Origin: Acidovorax sp. NCPPB 3576
Lineage (GTDB): Bacteria; Pseudomonadota; Gammaproteobacteria; Burkholderiales; Burkholderiaceae_C
DNA length: 64,000 nt
Reading direction: 5' to 3'
Assembly (NCBI RefSeq): GCF_028473605.1
Contig: NZ_CP097267.1
Span: forward strand, 1,473,501 to 1,537,500
Shown here in pieces: positions 36,339-47,140 of this stretch. Below the pieces are notes generated by a model. It ran no database searches and was not told the DNA's origin. It was given only the letters and a program-made list of their open reading frames with translations. Within the stretch, counting starts at the first letter, position 1. Every line of letters begins with the position of its first letter. A program made the translations under genes and the position numbers.

Positions 36339-37133
36339 ATGAAGATCCTCATTTCCAACGACGACGGTTACCAGGCGCCCGGCATCGTGGCCTTGCACGA
36401 TGCGCTCAAGACCATCGCGGACGTCGAGGTGGTGGCGCCCGAGCACAACAACAGCGCCAAGTCCAACGCGCTCACGCTGCATTCGCCGCTGTACGTGCAC
36501 CAGGCCGCCAACGGCTTCCGTTACGTGAACGGCACCCCGGCGGACTGCGTGCACATCGCGCTCACGGGCCTGCTGGGCTACCGGCCCGATCTGGTCGTCT
36601 CGGGCATCAACAACGGCGCCAACATGGGCGACGACACCATCTATTCCGGCACCGTGGGCGCTGCGATGGAGGGCTATCTCTTCGGCATTCCGGCCATCGC
36701 GTTCTCGCAGGTGGACAAGGGCTGGGGCGAGATCGAATCCGCCGCCCGCAAGGCGCGCGAGATCGTCGAGCAGATGCAGGCGCAGAACCTGGTCGGCGAG
36801 GCGCCCTGGCTGCTCAACGTGAACATTCCGAACATGCCGTTCGATGCGCTGCGGCCCCTGCGGCTGTGCCGGCTGGGCCGCCGCCACGCGGCCGAGCGCG
36901 TCATCGAGCAGCAGAGCCCGCGCGGCGAGGTCATGTACTGGATCGGCGGCGCGGGCGCTGCCAAGGACGATGCCGAGGGCACGGATTTCCATGCCACGGC
37001 CCAGGGCCATGTGGCCATCACTCCGTTGAAGGTGGACCTGACCGACCACGAAGGCCTGGGCTACTGGACGCAGACCGCGGCGCGCCTGGTGCCGTCCGAA
37101 TCCACCGCACCCGCGCCGGCGCAAGCCCGATGA
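36339..37133 (+). CDS. surE: 5'/3'-nucleotidase SurE
   Basis: A 264-residue survival protein that dephosphorylates nucleoside monophosphates and short polyphosphates with a divalent metal. It starts [19 protein letters not shown], with the DD metal ligands, and continues [25 protein letters not shown] and [20 protein letters not shown], all SurE hallmarks. The frame is open further upstream, but the ATG at 36339 fits the family start. Its stop overlaps the pcm start by four bases (ATGA), the typical surE-pcm-nlpD arrangement. Confidence 0.97.
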   Translation: MKILISNDDGYQAPGIVALHDALKTIADVEVVAPEHNNSAKSNALTLHSPLYVHQAANGFRYVNGTPADCVHIALTGLLGYRPDLVVSGINNGANMGDDTIYSGTVGAAMEGYLFGIPAIAFSQVDKGWGEIESAARKAREIVEQMQAQNLVGEAPWLLNVNIPNMPFDALRPLRLCRLGRRHAAERVIEQQSPRGEVMYWIGGAGAAKDDAEGTDFHATAQGHVAITPLKVDLTDHEGLGYWTQTAARLVPSESTAPAPAQAR

Positions 37134-37897
37134 CCCAGCGCCGCCCCGGCTTTCCGGCCCGCATCGATCGCCCTGCGGGGGCTGGGCCTCGGCCGCCATC
37201 CCAGCCCGCGCCGCGCCGCGATGCCCCGATGCCGCAGGGCGTCGGGCTCGATTCGGCCGCCGTGCGCGCGCGCATGGTGCAGCGCCTGGCGGCCTCGGGC
37301 ATCGCATCGCCCGCCGTGCTGCAGGCCATGGGCTCGGTGGAGCGCCACCGCTTCGTGGACACGGCCCTCGTCAACCAGGCCTATGAAGACACCAGCCTCC
37401 CCATCGGGCTGGGACAGACCATCTCCAAGCCGAGCATCGTGGCCCGCATGACGGAGCTGCTGCTGGGCGCGGAAGGCGCGCGCGCCGCCGGGCTGGGACG
37501 CGTGCTGGAGATCGGCACGGGCTGCGGCTACCAGGCCGCGGTGCTCGGGCGCGTGGCCCGCGAGGTGTACACCATCGAACGTTTGCGCGCGTTGCACGAG
37601 AAGGCGCGCGACAACCTGCGTCCCTGGCGCCTCGCGAACGTGCACCTCATCTTCGGCGACGGCACGGTGGGCTATGCGAAGGGCGCGCCGTATGCGGCCA
37701 TCATCGCCGCGGCAGGCGGCGAGACCCTCCCTCAGGCGTGGATCGATCAACTGGCCGTGGGTGGCCGCCTCGTGGCGCCCATGGTGGGCGCCGGCGGCCA
37801 CCAGGTGTTGCTGGTCATCGACAAAACGATGCACGGATTGAAACAGAACGTTTTGGAGGCCGTTCATTTTGTCCCCCTAAAATCGGGGATTGCCTGA
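37130..37897 (+). CDS. pcm: protein-L-isoaspartate O-methyltransferase
   Basis: A 255-residue repair methyltransferase that methylates isoaspartyl residues using SAM. The core shows [38 protein letters not shown] and the SAM motif [16 protein letters not shown], ending in ARL-like strands ([17 protein letters not shown]). Residues 1-35 are a proline/arginine-rich extension of low conservation; initiation at an internal ATG (MPQGVG) is possible, but the ATGA overlap with surE favours 37130. The gene ends 12 bp before nlpD. Confidence 0.95.
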   Translation: MTQRRPGFPARIDRPAGAGPRPPSQPAPRRDAPMPQGVGLDSAAVRARMVQRLAASGIASPAVLQAMGSVERHRFVDTALVNQAYEDTSLPIGLGQTISKPSIVARMTELLLGAEGARAAGLGRVLEIGTGCGYQAAVLGRVAREVYTIERLRALHEKARDNLRPWRLANVHLIFGDGTVGYAKGAPYAAIIAAAGGETLPQAWIDQLAVGGRLVAPMVGAGGHQVLLVIDKTMHGLKQNVLEAVHFVPLKSGIA

Positions 37898-37909
37898 AGG
37901 GATTTGCTT

Positions 37910-38788
37910 ATGTTGGTTACGCGTGGTCTTGTTGGTTGGGGTTCGGTGGCGCTGGCAGCCTTGGTGCTGACGGGTTGCGGTACCCGCGTCAACAGGGCAC
38001 CGGTGGAAGATCGTGGCACGTCCGCTTCCACATCCGCCTCCCAGCCCGGCATGGTGGTCGCGCCTGCGGCCAAGCCACTGCCCGGCGCTGAAAACGCTGG
38101 CAAACCCGGCTACTACACGGTCAAGCCGGGAGATACCCTGATTCGCATCGGCCTGGAAAACGGCCAAAGCTGGAAGGACATCGCCCGCTGGAACAACCTG
38201 GACAACGCCAACCTCATCGAGGTCGGCCAGGTGCTTCGCGTGGCCGCGCCGTCGGCCACGCCGGCGCCGTCGGTGGCCGGCGATACCGGCGTGGTCACCC
38301 GCCCAGTCACTTCGTCGGCCATCGCACCGTCCACCCCCGCCAGCGGCGCCAAGCCGGGGGCATCGGCCCCTGTGGTGGCCGCCACGCCAGCCCCCGCACC
38401 TGTCTCGACGGGCGGCGAAGACGACATGGCGTTCATCTGGCCCTCGTCGGGTTCGCTGGTGGCGGGCTTCGACGAGGCGCGCAACAAGGGCTACGACATC
38501 GGCGGCAAGGCGGGCGACCCCGTGCTCGCTTCTGCGGATGGCCGGGTCGTCTATGCCGGTGCCGGCCTGCGCGGCTACGGCAACCTCGTGATCCTCAAGC
38601 ACAACAACACCTACCTGACGGCCTACGCCCACAACCAGACCCTGCTGGTGAAGGAAGACCAGACGGTGCGCCGCGGCCAGAAGATCGCCGAAATGGGCAG
38701 CTCCGACACCGACCGGGTGAAGCTGCACTTCGAGATCCGCCGCCAGGGCAAGCCGGTCGATCCGTCCCGCTACCTGCCGGCGCGTTGA
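37910..38788 (+). CDS. nlpD: NlpD-like LysM/LytM lipoprotein, catalytically degenerate
   Basis: A 292-residue outer-membrane lipoprotein. The leader ends LVLTGC (lipobox), a LysM domain (YYTVKPGDTLIRIGLENGQ) covers about residues 65-110, then comes an Ala/Pro/Thr-rich linker, and the C-terminal LytM/M23 domain (about 170-290). The metal-site motifs are altered: NKGYDIGG where active enzymes have HxxxD with histidine, and VKLHFEIR where HxH is expected. It therefore probably activates an amidase (AmiC-type) at the septum rather than cutting peptidoglycan, as E. coli NlpD does. AAGGGA lies 8 bases before the ATG. The gene is followed directly by rluD; the rpoS gene found there in many proteobacteria is absent. 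Confidence 0.93.
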   Translation: MLVTRGLVGWGSVALAALVLTGCGTRVNRAPVEDRGTSASTSASQPGMVVAPAAKPLPGAENAGKPGYYTVKPGDTLIRIGLENGQSWKDIARWNNLDNANLIEVGQVLRVAAPSATPAPSVAGDTGVVTRPVTSSAIAPSTPASGAKPGASAPVVAATPAPAPVSTGGEDDMAFIWPSSGSLVAGFDEARNKGYDIGGKAGDPVLASADGRVVYAGAGLRGYGNLVILKHNNTYLTAYAHNQTLLVKEDQTVRRGQKIAEMGSSDTDRVKLHFEIRRQGKPVDPSRYLPAR

Positions 38789-39801
38789 GCACGCTGCCGT
38801 CCGGCCCTGGCACGCTCCCTGAGGGCGATGCCAGCACCGAAGACCTGGAAGACGGGGGCGATGCCTCGCAGGAGGTTCGCCAGTTTTCCATCGGCGAGTT
38901 GCAGCACGGCGAGCGCCTGGACCGGGCGCTGGCCGAGCAGGTGCCCGAGTTCTCGCGCAGCTATCTGCAGCAACTGCTGGCGCAGGGCGGTGTTCTGCTC
39001 AACGGGCAGGCCGCGGCCAAGCCTGCTGCCCGCGTCAAGGCGGGCGATGTGGTCTCGGTCGAATTGCGGCCCACCCAGCAGAGCCAGGCGTTCCGGCCCG
39101 AGTCCATGCCCATCGACGTGGTGTTCGAGGATGCGCACCTGCTGGTCATCCACAAGCCTGCGGGGCTCGTCGTTCACCCGGCGCCTGGCAACTGGAGCGG
39201 CACGCTGCTCAATGGTCTGCTGGCACGCGACCCCAAGGCGCTGCTGGTGCCCCGCGCCGGCATCGTCCACCGGCTCGACAAGGACACGAGCGGCCTGATG
39301 GTCGTCGCGCGTGAGCGGGGCGTCATGGATGCCCTGGTGCGCATGATCGCCGCCCGCGAAGTCAGCCGGCAGTACCTCGCCATCGGCCATCGCCCCTGGA
39401 GCGGGCCGGAGCAGCGCATGGTCGAGGGGAGCATCGGCCGCGACCCGCGCAACCGGCTGCGCATGGCCGTGGTGGACCTAGCCACGCAATCGGGCAAGCC
39501 CGCGCGCACGGACATCGCCTTGCTCGACAGCGTCGATCCGGTGTGCTTCGTGCGCTGCACGCTGCATACGGGGCGCACGCACCAGATCCGGGTGCACATG
39601 GCCTCGCTTCGCCATCCCCTGGTGGGCGATGCCTTGTACGGGGGAGAGGCAGCGGGGGGGCTGTCGCGCCAAGCACTGCACGCTTACCGGCTGGCCTTTG
39701 CCCATCCCGTGACGGGGCAGCCGATGGAGTTCCATGCCCCTCTACCGCCGGACATGGAAAACGCCTTGGATTTTTGGGGCCTGCGCTACAATCGCGCCTA
39801 G
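38785..39801 (+). CDS. rluD: 23S rRNA pseudouridine synthase (RluD type)
   Basis: A 338-residue RluA/RluD-family enzyme. An S4 domain (ERLDRALAEQVPEFSRSYLQ, about 45-105) precedes the catalytic domain with HRLDKDTSGLMVVAR (catalytic Asp165) and LHTGRTHQIRVHM. It should convert uridines 1911/1915/1917 of helix 69. A TTG start overlapping the nlpD stop (38785) gives the whole frame; the first 35 residues are acidic and poorly conserved, so a later start is possible. The last codons contain TACAAT (39786-39791), which could serve as a -10 element for downstream genes. Confidence 0.93.
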   Translation: MSTLPSGPGTLPEGDASTEDLEDGGDASQEVRQFSIGELQHGERLDRALAEQVPEFSRSYLQQLLAQGGVLLNGQAAAKPAARVKAGDVVSVELRPTQQSQAFRPESMPIDVVFEDAHLLVIHKPAGLVVHPAPGNWSGTLLNGLLARDPKALLVPRAGIVHRLDKDTSGLMVVARERGVMDALVRMIAAREVSRQYLAIGHRPWSGPEQRMVEGSIGRDPRNRLRMAVVDLATQSGKPARTDIALLDSVDPVCFVRCTLHTGRTHQIRVHMASLRHPLVGDALYGGEAAGGLSRQALHAYRLAFAHPVTGQPMEFHAPLPPDMENALDFWGLRYNRA

Positions 39802-39949
39802 CGGCTGCACCAGCCGACTCGCCCGCATGGACACACTGCAGGGCTGGGAACAGCACCAAGGTCTTTGCGTGCGGTCCCGCTGAACGAACCCTTTGACAGC
39901 CTGGCGCCCTTTCGACACGTGGCGTCCCTTTCCCCGCAATTGCTGAACC

Positions 39950-40708
39950 ATGAATACGGTGGACGCTAAACGGGTCCTTGAAACCGCGCTGATCTGCGCT
40001 CCGCAACCGGCGACCCTGCGCGAGTTGCGCACGCTCTTCAACGACGCTCTCGGAACCGATACCCTGAAAACCATCCTGCTGGAACTCCAGCAGGATTGGG
40101 CTTTGCGGGGCGTGGAACTCGTGCAGGTCGCGACGGGCTGGCGTTTTCAGAGCCGCCCCGAAATGCGCGAGTACCTCGACCGGCTGCATCCGGAAAAGCC
40201 GCCGCGCTACACGCGTGCCACCCTGGAGACGCTGGCCATCATTGCGTACCGCCAGCCGGTGACGCGCGGCGATATCGAGGACATCCGGGGCGTGACGGTC
40301 AACAGTTTGATCATCAAGCAGTTGGAAGACCGGGGCTGGGTGGAAGTCATCGGGCACCGAGAAACCGTGGGCCGGCCGGCTTTGTTCGCCACCACGCGGC
40401 AGTTCCTGGATGACCTGGGGCTGCAGTCGCTGGACCAACTGCCCGTGATGGAAAATCCGGCGGTGCAGGCGAGCGTGCTGCAAGCACTCAGTTCTGGCGG
40501 CTCCTTGCTGCCGGATGAATCCGCAGGCTCCGGTGAAGCATCGCCGCCTGCGCAGGCGTTGTCCTCCGCGCGGCAGGGGGGCGAAGACGAGCCAGTGCCG
40601 GCACCCATGACGCAAGCACCGCCGCACCCATCCAATGAAGACGTGGCGACCTCTCCGCACGAGAATCCACAAGACACCGATAACGGCACACCAGAGAGCC
40701 TCCCATGA
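39950..40708 (+). CDS. scpB: segregation and condensation protein B
   Basis: A 252-residue partner of the SMC-ScpA condensin complex acting in chromosome segregation. Two winged-helix domains cover about residues 1-175 ([78 protein letters not shown]). The last 75 residues are a Ser/Pro/Ala-rich tail of low complexity. The stop overlaps the rluB start by four bases, the common scpB-rluB coupling. Confidence 0.95.
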   Translation: MNTVDAKRVLETALICAPQPATLRELRTLFNDALGTDTLKTILLELQQDWALRGVELVQVATGWRFQSRPEMREYLDRLHPEKPPRYTRATLETLAIIAYRQPVTRGDIEDIRGVTVNSLIIKQLEDRGWVEVIGHRETVGRPALFATTRQFLDDLGLQSLDQLPVMENPAVQASVLQALSSGGSLLPDESAGSGEASPPAQALSSARQGGEDEPVPAPMTQAPPHPSNEDVATSPHENPQDTDNGTPESLP

Positions 40709-42150
40709 ACGACCCCATTTCAGAACCAGCCGACGAACAGCCCGCATTGCCCGCTGAGGCGGACGCCGGTGCCAAGAAGCCTGCGGCCCGCAAATCGCCG
40801 CGCAAGAAGGCGCCGAAGGAGTCCGAATCGGCGGCAGAACGTCCCGCGGATGGCTCTGCCGAAACCCAGCAGGACGCCGAATCTGCAATGGCCGTGCCGG
40901 CCGTTGAGGCGGGTCCCAAGGAAACCCCGCCTGCTGCTGCATCGCAAAAATCTGCACGACCTTCGGGACCGCGCCCCGCAGGAGCGCGTACCACGCCGGG
41001 ATATCAGTTCGCGGATGTGGTGTCCGGTCGCCTGGATGAAGACGAAACGGCAGCCGAGGCGGTCCCAGAGCGGCGCGTGTTGCTGCCGCAGGTTGAAACG
41101 CCGAAGCTGCACAAGGTGTTGGCTCAGGCGGGGCTGGGCTCGCGCCTTGAAATGGAGCAGTTGATTCTGGAAGGCCGTATTTCGGTCAACAACGAACCGG
41201 CGCACATCGGGCAGCGCGTGCAGTTCGGCGATCAGGTGAAGGTGAATGGCCGCCCCATTCGCTATCGCATCGACCCCCCCCCGGCCCGGGTCATTGCCTA
41301 CCACAAGCCTGCAGGCGAAGTGGTGACCCATGACGATCCTCAGAACCGGCCCACCGTGTTCCGCAAGTTACCGCGCCTCGCCCACGGAAAGTGGCAGTCG
41401 GTGGGGCGGCTCGACCTGAACACCGAAGGCTTGCTGTTGTTCACCAGCTCGGGCGAGTTGGCCAACCAGCTGATGCACCCCCGTTTCGGCCTGGAGCGTG
41501 AATACGCCGTGCGTGTGCTGGGCGCCCTCAGCAACGAAGAAAAGCAACGGTTGCTGGATGGCGTGCAACTGGACGACGGCATGGCGTCGTTCGGGTCGAT
41601 CGAGGACGGCGGCGGCGAAGGCTCCAACTGCTGGTATCGCGTGACGATCTCCGAGGGTCGCAACCGCGAGGTTCGCCGCATGCTGGAGGCCGTGGGCCAT
41701 GCGGTCAGCCGACTCATCCGCATCCGCTACGGAGCGATGATGCTACCCCGCGGGCTCAAGCGCGGTGCGTGGCTGGAGCTGGACGAGCGCGACATTCGCG
41801 CGCTCATGCAGGCGGTGGGTGGGAGCATCAGGCCACCTCGGGAATCCGGCGAGGCGCCCGCCGGGCCGGCGGACCGCAAAAGTGGTCTGCGCCGTGGCGG
41901 GCCCCGTGGGCGCAACAACGGTGGGCCGCGGGATTCTGCGGCGCCGTCGTCCGCACGCAAGCCGGGCTATGGCCCAGGCGTGGGGCGCGGCAAAGACAGT
42001 GCGCCCGGTAACCGCCAGGGCGGCGGGGGCGGTGCGAGCAGCCAGCCTGATCCGATGAAGACCTCGGTGGGCTACATCGGCACGGACAGCCTGTCGCGCT
42101 ACCGGCAGGACCAAAAGCGCAACGGCCCGCCGCGTCGCGGGGGACGCTGA
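40705..42150 (+). CDS. rluB: 23S rRNA pseudouridine synthase (RluB type) with extended tails
   Basis: A 481-residue enzyme for pseudouridine 2605. Residues 1-125 are a Lys/Ala/Glu-rich extension. The S4 domain follows ([20 protein letters not shown]), then the RsuA/RluB catalytic core with [14 protein letters not shown] (Asp237) and [20 protein letters not shown]. The C-terminal 95 residues are Gly/Arg/Pro-rich and likely disordered, similar to RNA-binding RGG tails. E. coli RluB is about 290 residues, so both tails are large additions. Coupled to scpB by a 4-bp overlap. Confidence 0.95.
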   Translation: MNDPISEPADEQPALPAEADAGAKKPAARKSPRKKAPKESESAAERPADGSAETQQDAESAMAVPAVEAGPKETPPAAASQKSARPSGPRPAGARTTPGYQFADVVSGRLDEDETAAEAVPERRVLLPQVETPKLHKVLAQAGLGSRLEMEQLILEGRISVNNEPAHIGQRVQFGDQVKVNGRPIRYRIDPPPARVIAYHKPAGEVVTHDDPQNRPTVFRKLPRLAHGKWQSVGRLDLNTEGLLLFTSSGELANQLMHPRFGLEREYAVRVLGALSNEEKQRLLDGVQLDDGMASFGSIEDGGGEGSNCWYRVTISEGRNREVRRMLEAVGHAVSRLIRIRYGAMMLPRGLKRGAWLELDERDIRALMQAVGGSIRPPRESGEAPAGPADRKSGLRRGGPRGRNNGGPRDSAAPSSARKPGYGPGVGRGKDSAPGNRQGGGGGASSQPDPMKTSVGYIGTDSLSRYRQDQKRNGPPRRGGR

Positions 42151-42183
42151 ACCTTTGCGGCTTGGGGACAAATCGGCCCAGTT

Positions 42184-42189
42184 AGAATC
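42184..42189 (+). promoter_or_regulatory. candidate -10 box (TAGAAT) of ndk
   Basis: TAGAAT lies 56 bases before the ndk ATG in the short rluB-ndk gap. Upstream GCTTGG is at 17-base spacing and TTGGGG at 15. A weak match, supported mainly by location. Confidence 0.35.
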
Positions 42190-42245
42190 GAGGGCTTTGT
42201 CCGCAGGGCGAAAAATTAGATCAACCACTCTTCAGGAAAATCAAA

Positions 42246-42671
42246 ATGGCTATCGAACGCACCCTCTCCATCATCAAGCCCGACGCAGTGGCCAAGAACG
42301 TCATCGGTCAAATCTACGCCCGCTTCGAAGCGGCCGGCCTGAAGGTGGTCGCAGCGCGCATGGCCCACCTGTCGCGTCTGGAAGCCGAGCAGTTCTACGG
42401 CGTGCACAAAGAGCGTCCTTTCTTCAAGGACCTGGTGGACTTCATGATCTCCGGCCCGGTGATGATCCAGGCCCTGGAAGGCGAAAACGCCATCTTGAAG
42501 AACCGTGAACTCATGGGCGCCACGGACCCCAAGAAGGCTGAAGCCGGCACCATTCGCGCCGATTTCGCCGACAGCATCGACGCCAACGCCGTGCACGGTT
42601 CCGACGCACTGGAAACCGCTCAGGCAGAAGTGGCCTTTTTCTTCCCCGGCCTCAACATCTACTCGCGCTGA
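42246..42671 (+). CDS. ndk: nucleoside diphosphate kinase
   Basis: A 141-residue enzyme exchanging gamma-phosphates between NTPs and dNDPs. It begins [20 protein letters not shown] and contains the conserved kinase stretch, with the active-site histidine in the [12 protein letters not shown] motif near residue 118 and the terminal [10 protein letters not shown]. Length matches the family. It lies between rluB and rlmN on the same strand, 87 bp before rlmN. Confidence 0.98.
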   Translation: MAIERTLSIIKPDAVAKNVIGQIYARFEAAGLKVVAARMAHLSRLEAEQFYGVHKERPFFKDLVDFMISGPVMIQALEGENAILKNRELMGATDPKKAEAGTIRADFADSIDANAVHGSDALETAQAEVAFFFPGLNIYSR

Positions 42672-42758
42672 TATGCGATCCACCCTTGCGCCGGAGCGCT
42701 GCCCAGGCCGCGCGCCCTGTGCAAGGGGCGGTGATCGACGTGAACAGAATTCGCTCCG

Positions 42759-43880
42759 ATGACCACCAACCTCCTTGATTTCGACCTCGACGGTCTGGCT
42801 GCTTTTTGCGAGCAACTGGGGGAGAAGCGTTTTCGGGCGACCCAATTGTTCCGCTGGATTCACCAGCGGGGCGCGCACGATTTCGACCAGATGAGCGATC
42901 TGGCGAAGTCGCTGCGGGAAAAACTCAAGTCCTGCGCACATGTGCAGGCGCTGCCGGTCGTGAGCGAGCATGTTTCCACGGACGGCACGGTCAAGTGGCT
43001 GTTCGACGTGGGCGACGGCAATGCCGTTGAAACCGTCTTCATCCCAGAGGATGACCGGGGAACGCTGTGTGTCTCGTCCCAGGCCGGCTGTGCTGTGGGA
43101 TGCCGCTTTTGCTCCACCGGACACCAAGGCTTCAGCCGCAACTTGACCACGGGTGAAATCATCGCCCAGTTGTGGTTTGCCGAACATGCTCTGCGCCAAA
43201 GGCTCGGCAGCGAAGAGCGCGTCATCTCCAACGTCGTCATGATGGGCATGGGCGAGCCCTTGCAGAATTACACCGCCCTCGTGCCCGCGTTGCGTGCGAT
43301 GCTCGACGACCACGGCTATGGCCTGTCCCGGCGCCGCGTGACGGTGTCAACCTCGGGCGTCGTTCCCATGATGGATCGTTTGTCCCAGGACTGTCCTGTG
43401 GCGCTCGCCGTTTCGCTGCATGCGCCCAACGATCCGTTGCGTGACAACCTGGTGCCGCTCAATCGCAAGTATCCGCTGCAGGAGCTTCTGGATGCGTGCC
43501 AACGTTATCTGGCGCATGCGCCGCGCGATTTCATCACCTTCGAATATTGCATGCTGGATGGCGTGAACGACCAGGCCGAGCACGCCCGCCAACTCATCGA
43601 GTTGGTGCGCCCGCGCCATGGGCAGGGCGTGCGCTGCAAATTCAACCTGATTCCTTTCAACCCATTTCCCGCCTCCGGCCTGCATCGATCGACCCCTCAG
43701 CAAGTTGCGGTTTTCGCAAAGTTGCTGAGTGATGCGGGTATCGTTACCACCGTGCGCAAAACGCGCGGCGACGATATCGATGCCGCGTGCGGCCAGTTGG
43801 CGGGAGATGTGAAAGACCGTACCCGGGCCGCTGAGCGCATGGCCAAGCAGCGCACCATCATGCTCAAGCCTGTGACGTGA
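42759..43880 (+). CDS. rlmN: dual-specificity 23S rRNA/tRNA adenine-C2 methyltransferase
   Basis: A 373-residue radical-SAM enzyme that methylates A2503 of 23S rRNA and A37 of tRNAs. The 4Fe-4S motif is CAVGCRFC (Cys111, Cys115, Cys118). Other motifs are [25 protein letters not shown] and AVSLHAPND, and the C-terminal acceptor cysteine is in DIDAACGQL (Cys344). All needed residues are present. The next gene, the pilF-type gene, starts 157 bp later. Confidence 0.97.
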   Translation: MTTNLLDFDLDGLAAFCEQLGEKRFRATQLFRWIHQRGAHDFDQMSDLAKSLREKLKSCAHVQALPVVSEHVSTDGTVKWLFDVGDGNAVETVFIPEDDRGTLCVSSQAGCAVGCRFCSTGHQGFSRNLTTGEIIAQLWFAEHALRQRLGSEERVISNVVMMGMGEPLQNYTALVPALRAMLDDHGYGLSRRRVTVSTSGVVPMMDRLSQDCPVALAVSLHAPNDPLRDNLVPLNRKYPLQELLDACQRYLAHAPRDFITFEYCMLDGVNDQAEHARQLIELVRPRHGQGVRCKFNLIPFNPFPASGLHRSTPQQVAVFAKLLSDAGIVTTVRKTRGDDIDAACGQLAGDVKDRTRAAERMAKQRTIMLKPVT

Positions 43881-44037
43881 CCCTGCGGTACAGCGCGATC
43901 TTCGATGAGGGCGCGCTGTCTTGGGACACGTTGTGATCAGGCAAAGTGCGAGAGGCGGTGCCGCCATCGGGTTTTCAAATCACCTTTTCCGTAAGCTGGG
44001 CGCGTGGCACGCATTGCCCTTAAGCAGGAGGATCTAC

Positions 44038-44871
44038 ATGACGAGATCGGTCGCGGTTTTTGAGCGGCATGCGCGATTGGCGATGGCCTTGTGCTTTGCC
44101 ACCATCGGCGTGGCTGGGTTGGGCGGATGCGCGGCGACTGGCGGAATGAATGCCACATCAGCAAGCGCGGAGTACGTCACGCCTTCGGAAGAGACTGAAA
44201 CCCGCCGCCGCGCCAGGCTTCGGTTGGAATTAGCTGCCAACTACCTCGAGATGGGCCAGACCACGGTGGCACTGGACGAGGTGCGCCAATCGCTGGCCAC
44301 CGACCCGTCCTATGGCGACGCCTACAACCTGCGTGGATTGATTTATCTGCGTTTGGGTGACCTGCCACTGGCGGAAGATAGCTTTCGCCGCGCACTCGGC
44401 TTTCATCCGTCGGAGCCCAACCTGCTGCACAACTATGGCTGGCTTCTTTGCCAACAGCAAAAGTACGCGGAGAGCCAGCAGTATTTCGAGCGTGCGCTGG
44501 CCAGCCGGACCTACAACGCCCGCAGCAAGACGCTCATGGCCCAAGGCCTTTGCCAGGAGCGTGCAGGGCAGATCGCAGAAGCAGAGCAGACTTTGCTCAA
44601 AGCCTATGAACTGGACGCAGGCAATCCCGTGGTGGGGTACAACCTATCGTCGCTCATGTTTCGCCGTGGCGAGGTCAAGCGTGCGCAGTTCTACATTCGC
44701 CGCTTGAATAACGGCGAGTTCGCCAATGCGGAATCGCTTTGGCTGGGCATCAAAATTGAGCGAGCGCAAAGTGACTCGGTGGCGATGCGCCAACTCGCCG
44801 AACAACTGCGCAAGCGTTTTCCGGACTCCAAAGAACTGATGGCATATGACCGAGGGGCGTTCAATGAATGA
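44038..44871 (+). CDS. pilF: type IV pilus biogenesis/stability lipoprotein PilF (PilW)
   Basis: A 277-residue outer-membrane lipoprotein required for secretin assembly in type IV pili. The signal ends in a lipobox (GLGGC near residue 31). The mature protein consists of TPR repeats (LAANYLEMGQTTVALDEVRQ, AYNLRGLIYLRLGDLPLAED, LLHNYGWLLCQQQKYAESQQ). The ATG at 44038 has AGGAGG upstream, so the open stretch back to 43921 is not used. Its end overlaps the following rodZ-like gene. Confidence 0.93.
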   Translation: MTRSVAVFERHARLAMALCFATIGVAGLGGCAATGGMNATSASAEYVTPSEETETRRRARLRLELAANYLEMGQTTVALDEVRQSLATDPSYGDAYNLRGLIYLRLGDLPLAEDSFRRALGFHPSEPNLLHNYGWLLCQQQKYAESQQYFERALASRTYNARSKTLMAQGLCQERAGQIAEAEQTLLKAYELDAGNPVVGYNLSSLMFRRGEVKRAQFYIRRLNNGEFANAESLWLGIKIERAQSDSVAMRQLAEQLRKRFPDSKELMAYDRGAFNE

Positions 44872-45790
44872 GGCGGTGGGGCACGACGAGCAGCTTCTGA
44901 ACAGTGACGGTGCGCCAGCACAGGACAGCGTCGCGGCTGGACTGATGCTGCGGCAGGCCCGCGAGTCCGCTGGTGTGCACATTGCGGCGCTGGCCGTTGC
45001 CCTCAAGGTGCCTGTGCATAAACTGGAGGCATTGGAAGCAGGTTATTTCGAAGTTTTCCCGGACGTGGTGTTTGTGCGTGCCCTGGCTTCGAGCATGTGC
45101 CGGACGCTCAAGGTGGACCCCGCGCCGGTGCTGGCGTTGCTGCCGCGAAACCAGCCGCCTGCGCTTTCGGCGCACCGGGGGATCAACGCTTCGTTCAAGT
45201 CTGGCAACGGCCAATTGGCTTCGTCCTCGAGCGGATCGGGTTCTCGTACTGCCATCTTCGCGGTGATCGTGTTGCTTGTGGGTGCTGCCGCGGTGCTGCT
45301 CTGGCCCCATCGCCCCGATGGCGGGACTGGCGATGAGCCTGCCGCGGTGACCGGTTCTGCAGCAGAAGCCGAAAGCGCTAAAGGCGTTGAGCCGATGAGC
45401 ACTTCTGCACAACCTTTGGCGGCGTCTTCCGTGTCCGCGCCATCTGCCTCTTCGCCTTCCTCCATGGCAGGCGCATCGAACGTGACACCTGCCGCGACGG
45501 CTGCCGTTGCTGCGCCGGACGCCACCGTATCCTCACCATCGGGTAGCCCGGATGCGGCATTGGTCATTCGCACGCGCGGAGAATCGTGGGTCCAGGTGCG
45601 AAGTGCCGCGGGGTCCACGGTGTTTCAGCGCGTCCTGGCCGCTGGCGAGAGTGTGACTATTCCAGGAACCCCGCCATGGGCGGTGGTCATCGGCAAAGCC
45701 GATGTCACAGATGTCGTGGTCCACGGCAAACCTTTGGAACTCAAAACCGTTTCGCGTGAGAACGTTGCCCGATTTGAGGTGAAACCGTGA
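44864..45790 (+). CDS. rodZ: RodZ-like helix-turn-helix membrane protein
   Basis: A 308-residue protein. An N-terminal xenobiotic-response-type HTH (about 20-90: [38 protein letters not shown]) is followed by one membrane helix ([19 protein letters not shown]), a Ser/Ala-rich linker and a C-terminal DUF4115 domain ([20 protein letters not shown]). This is the layout of RodZ, which links MreB to the elongation machinery. The ATG at 44864 has GAGGGG upstream and overlaps pilF by 8 bases; an ATG at 44846 is an alternative. Its stop overlaps the ispG start. Confidence 0.9.
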   Translation: MNEAVGHDEQLLNSDGAPAQDSVAAGLMLRQARESAGVHIAALAVALKVPVHKLEALEAGYFEVFPDVVFVRALASSMCRTLKVDPAPVLALLPRNQPPALSAHRGINASFKSGNGQLASSSSGSGSRTAIFAVIVLLVGAAAVLLWPHRPDGGTGDEPAAVTGSAAEAESAKGVEPMSTSAQPLAASSVSAPSASSPSSMAGASNVTPAATAAVAAPDATVSSPSGSPDAALVIRTRGESWVQVRSAAGSTVFQRVLAAGESVTIPGTPPWAVVIGKADVTDVVVHGKPLELKTVSRENVARFEVKP

Positions 45791-47067
45791 ACACATTTTT
45801 AACGTCCGCCCAGCCGATTGCGATGGCATCGCCCCAGCCGCGCCGTTCGCGGCAAGCTCGAATCACATGGGGCTCGCGCGTGGTGACCGTGGGTGGGGAT
45901 GCGCCCGTGCGTGTTCAGTCCATGACGAACACCGACACGGTCGATGCCATCGGCACGGCGATACAGGTCAAGGAGTTGGCGCAGGCCGGCTCCGAATTCG
46001 TCCGGATCACCGTGAACACGCCCGAGGCGGCTGCAGCGGTGCCCTATATTCGCGAGCAACTGGATCGTATGGGGGAGACGGTTCCCCTGGTCGGAGACTT
46101 CCATTACAACGGTCATCGGCTGCTGACCGAATACCCTGATTGCGCCCAGGCGCTGTCCAAGTACCGCATCAATCCTGGCAATGTGGGCAAGGGCGATAAG
46201 CGCGACCGACAGTTTGGCCAGATGATCGACGCAGCCATGCGCTGGGACAAGGCCGTCCGCATCGGCGTCAACTGGGGCAGCCTCGATCAGGAGTTGCTCG
46301 CGGAACTCATGGATGAGAATAACCGGCGTTCCTCCCCGTGGGATGCCCGGCAAGTCATGTACGAAGCGCTGATCACCTCGGCCATCGAGTCGGCTAAGCG
46401 CGCCGAAGAGATGGGTTTGGATGGCAATCAGATCATCCTCTCGTGCAAGGTGAGCGGTGTGCAGGATCTGGTGTCCGTGTACCGTGAATTGGCAAAGCGC
46501 TGCGACTACGCGTTGCACCTGGGCTTGACCGAAGCGGGGATGGGTACCAAAGGCACGGTGGCGTCCACCACGGCTTTGTCGATTCTCTTGCAGGAAGGCA
46601 TCGGCGACACCATCCGCGTTTCGCTCACTCCTCAACCCGGTGAGGCCCGTACTCAGGAAGTCGTCGTGGCTTCTGAAATCCTGCAGGCACTGGGTTTGCG
46701 CATGTTCGTGCCCAGCGTGACTGCCTGCCCTGGCTGCGGGCGCACGACCAGTACCACGTTCCAGGAACTGGCAAAGCAGATCGATGACTTTCTTCGATCG
46801 CAAATGCCGGTCTGGCGGCTCAAATATCCCGGAGTCGAAAAGATCAAGGTGGCCGTGATGGGATGCATCGTGAACGGTCCAGGAGAAAGCAAGCATGCCG
46901 ACATCGGCATCAGCTTGCCGGGGACCGGAGAGGCGCCGGCAGCACCCGTATTCATCGATGGAGAAAAGGCTTTGACCCTGCGCGGCGACAATATCGCGCA
47001 GGAGTTCCAGCAGCTCGTCGAACGCTACATCGCCGATCGCTTCAGCCAAGCGGTAGCCCTTCCCTGA
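45787..47067 (+). CDS. ispG: 4-hydroxy-3-methylbut-2-en-1-yl diphosphate synthase
   Basis: A 426-residue MEP-pathway iron-sulfur enzyme (GcpE) that converts MEcPP to HMBPP. The TIM-barrel begins [19 protein letters not shown]. Cluster ligands are Cys314 and Cys317 (CPGCGRTTS) and Cys360 ([10 protein letters not shown]), with the glutamate of NGPGE as fourth ligand. The GTG start overlaps the rodZ stop; the first 20 residues are variable. The pilF-rodZ-ispG-hisS order is conserved in proteobacteria. Confidence 0.97.
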   Translation: MNTFLTSAQPIAMASPQPRRSRQARITWGSRVVTVGGDAPVRVQSMTNTDTVDAIGTAIQVKELAQAGSEFVRITVNTPEAAAAVPYIREQLDRMGETVPLVGDFHYNGHRLLTEYPDCAQALSKYRINPGNVGKGDKRDRQFGQMIDAAMRWDKAVRIGVNWGSLDQELLAELMDENNRRSSPWDARQVMYEALITSAIESAKRAEEMGLDGNQIILSCKVSGVQDLVSVYRELAKRCDYALHLGLTEAGMGTKGTVASTTALSILLQEGIGDTIRVSLTPQPGEARTQEVVVASEILQALGLRMFVPSVTACPGCGRTTSTTFQELAKQIDDFLRSQMPVWRLKYPGVEKIKVAVMGCIVNGPGESKHADIGISLPGTGEAPAAPVFIDGEKALTLRGDNIAQEFQQLVERYIADRFSQAVALP

Positions 47068-47140
47068 TTTGAATTGAAAGCCGTCTACCGAGCCGGCGCA
47101 TGCGTCGGCCGATGCCGACGCGCCAGTCCTTAACCCATTG

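Noticed and set aside
37872..37890. Short inverted repeat TCCCC/GGGGA at the end of pcm as a terminator
   Set aside because: Stem of only five to six bases, no T-run, and it lies in coding sequence 20 bp before nlpD, which should be co-transcribed.
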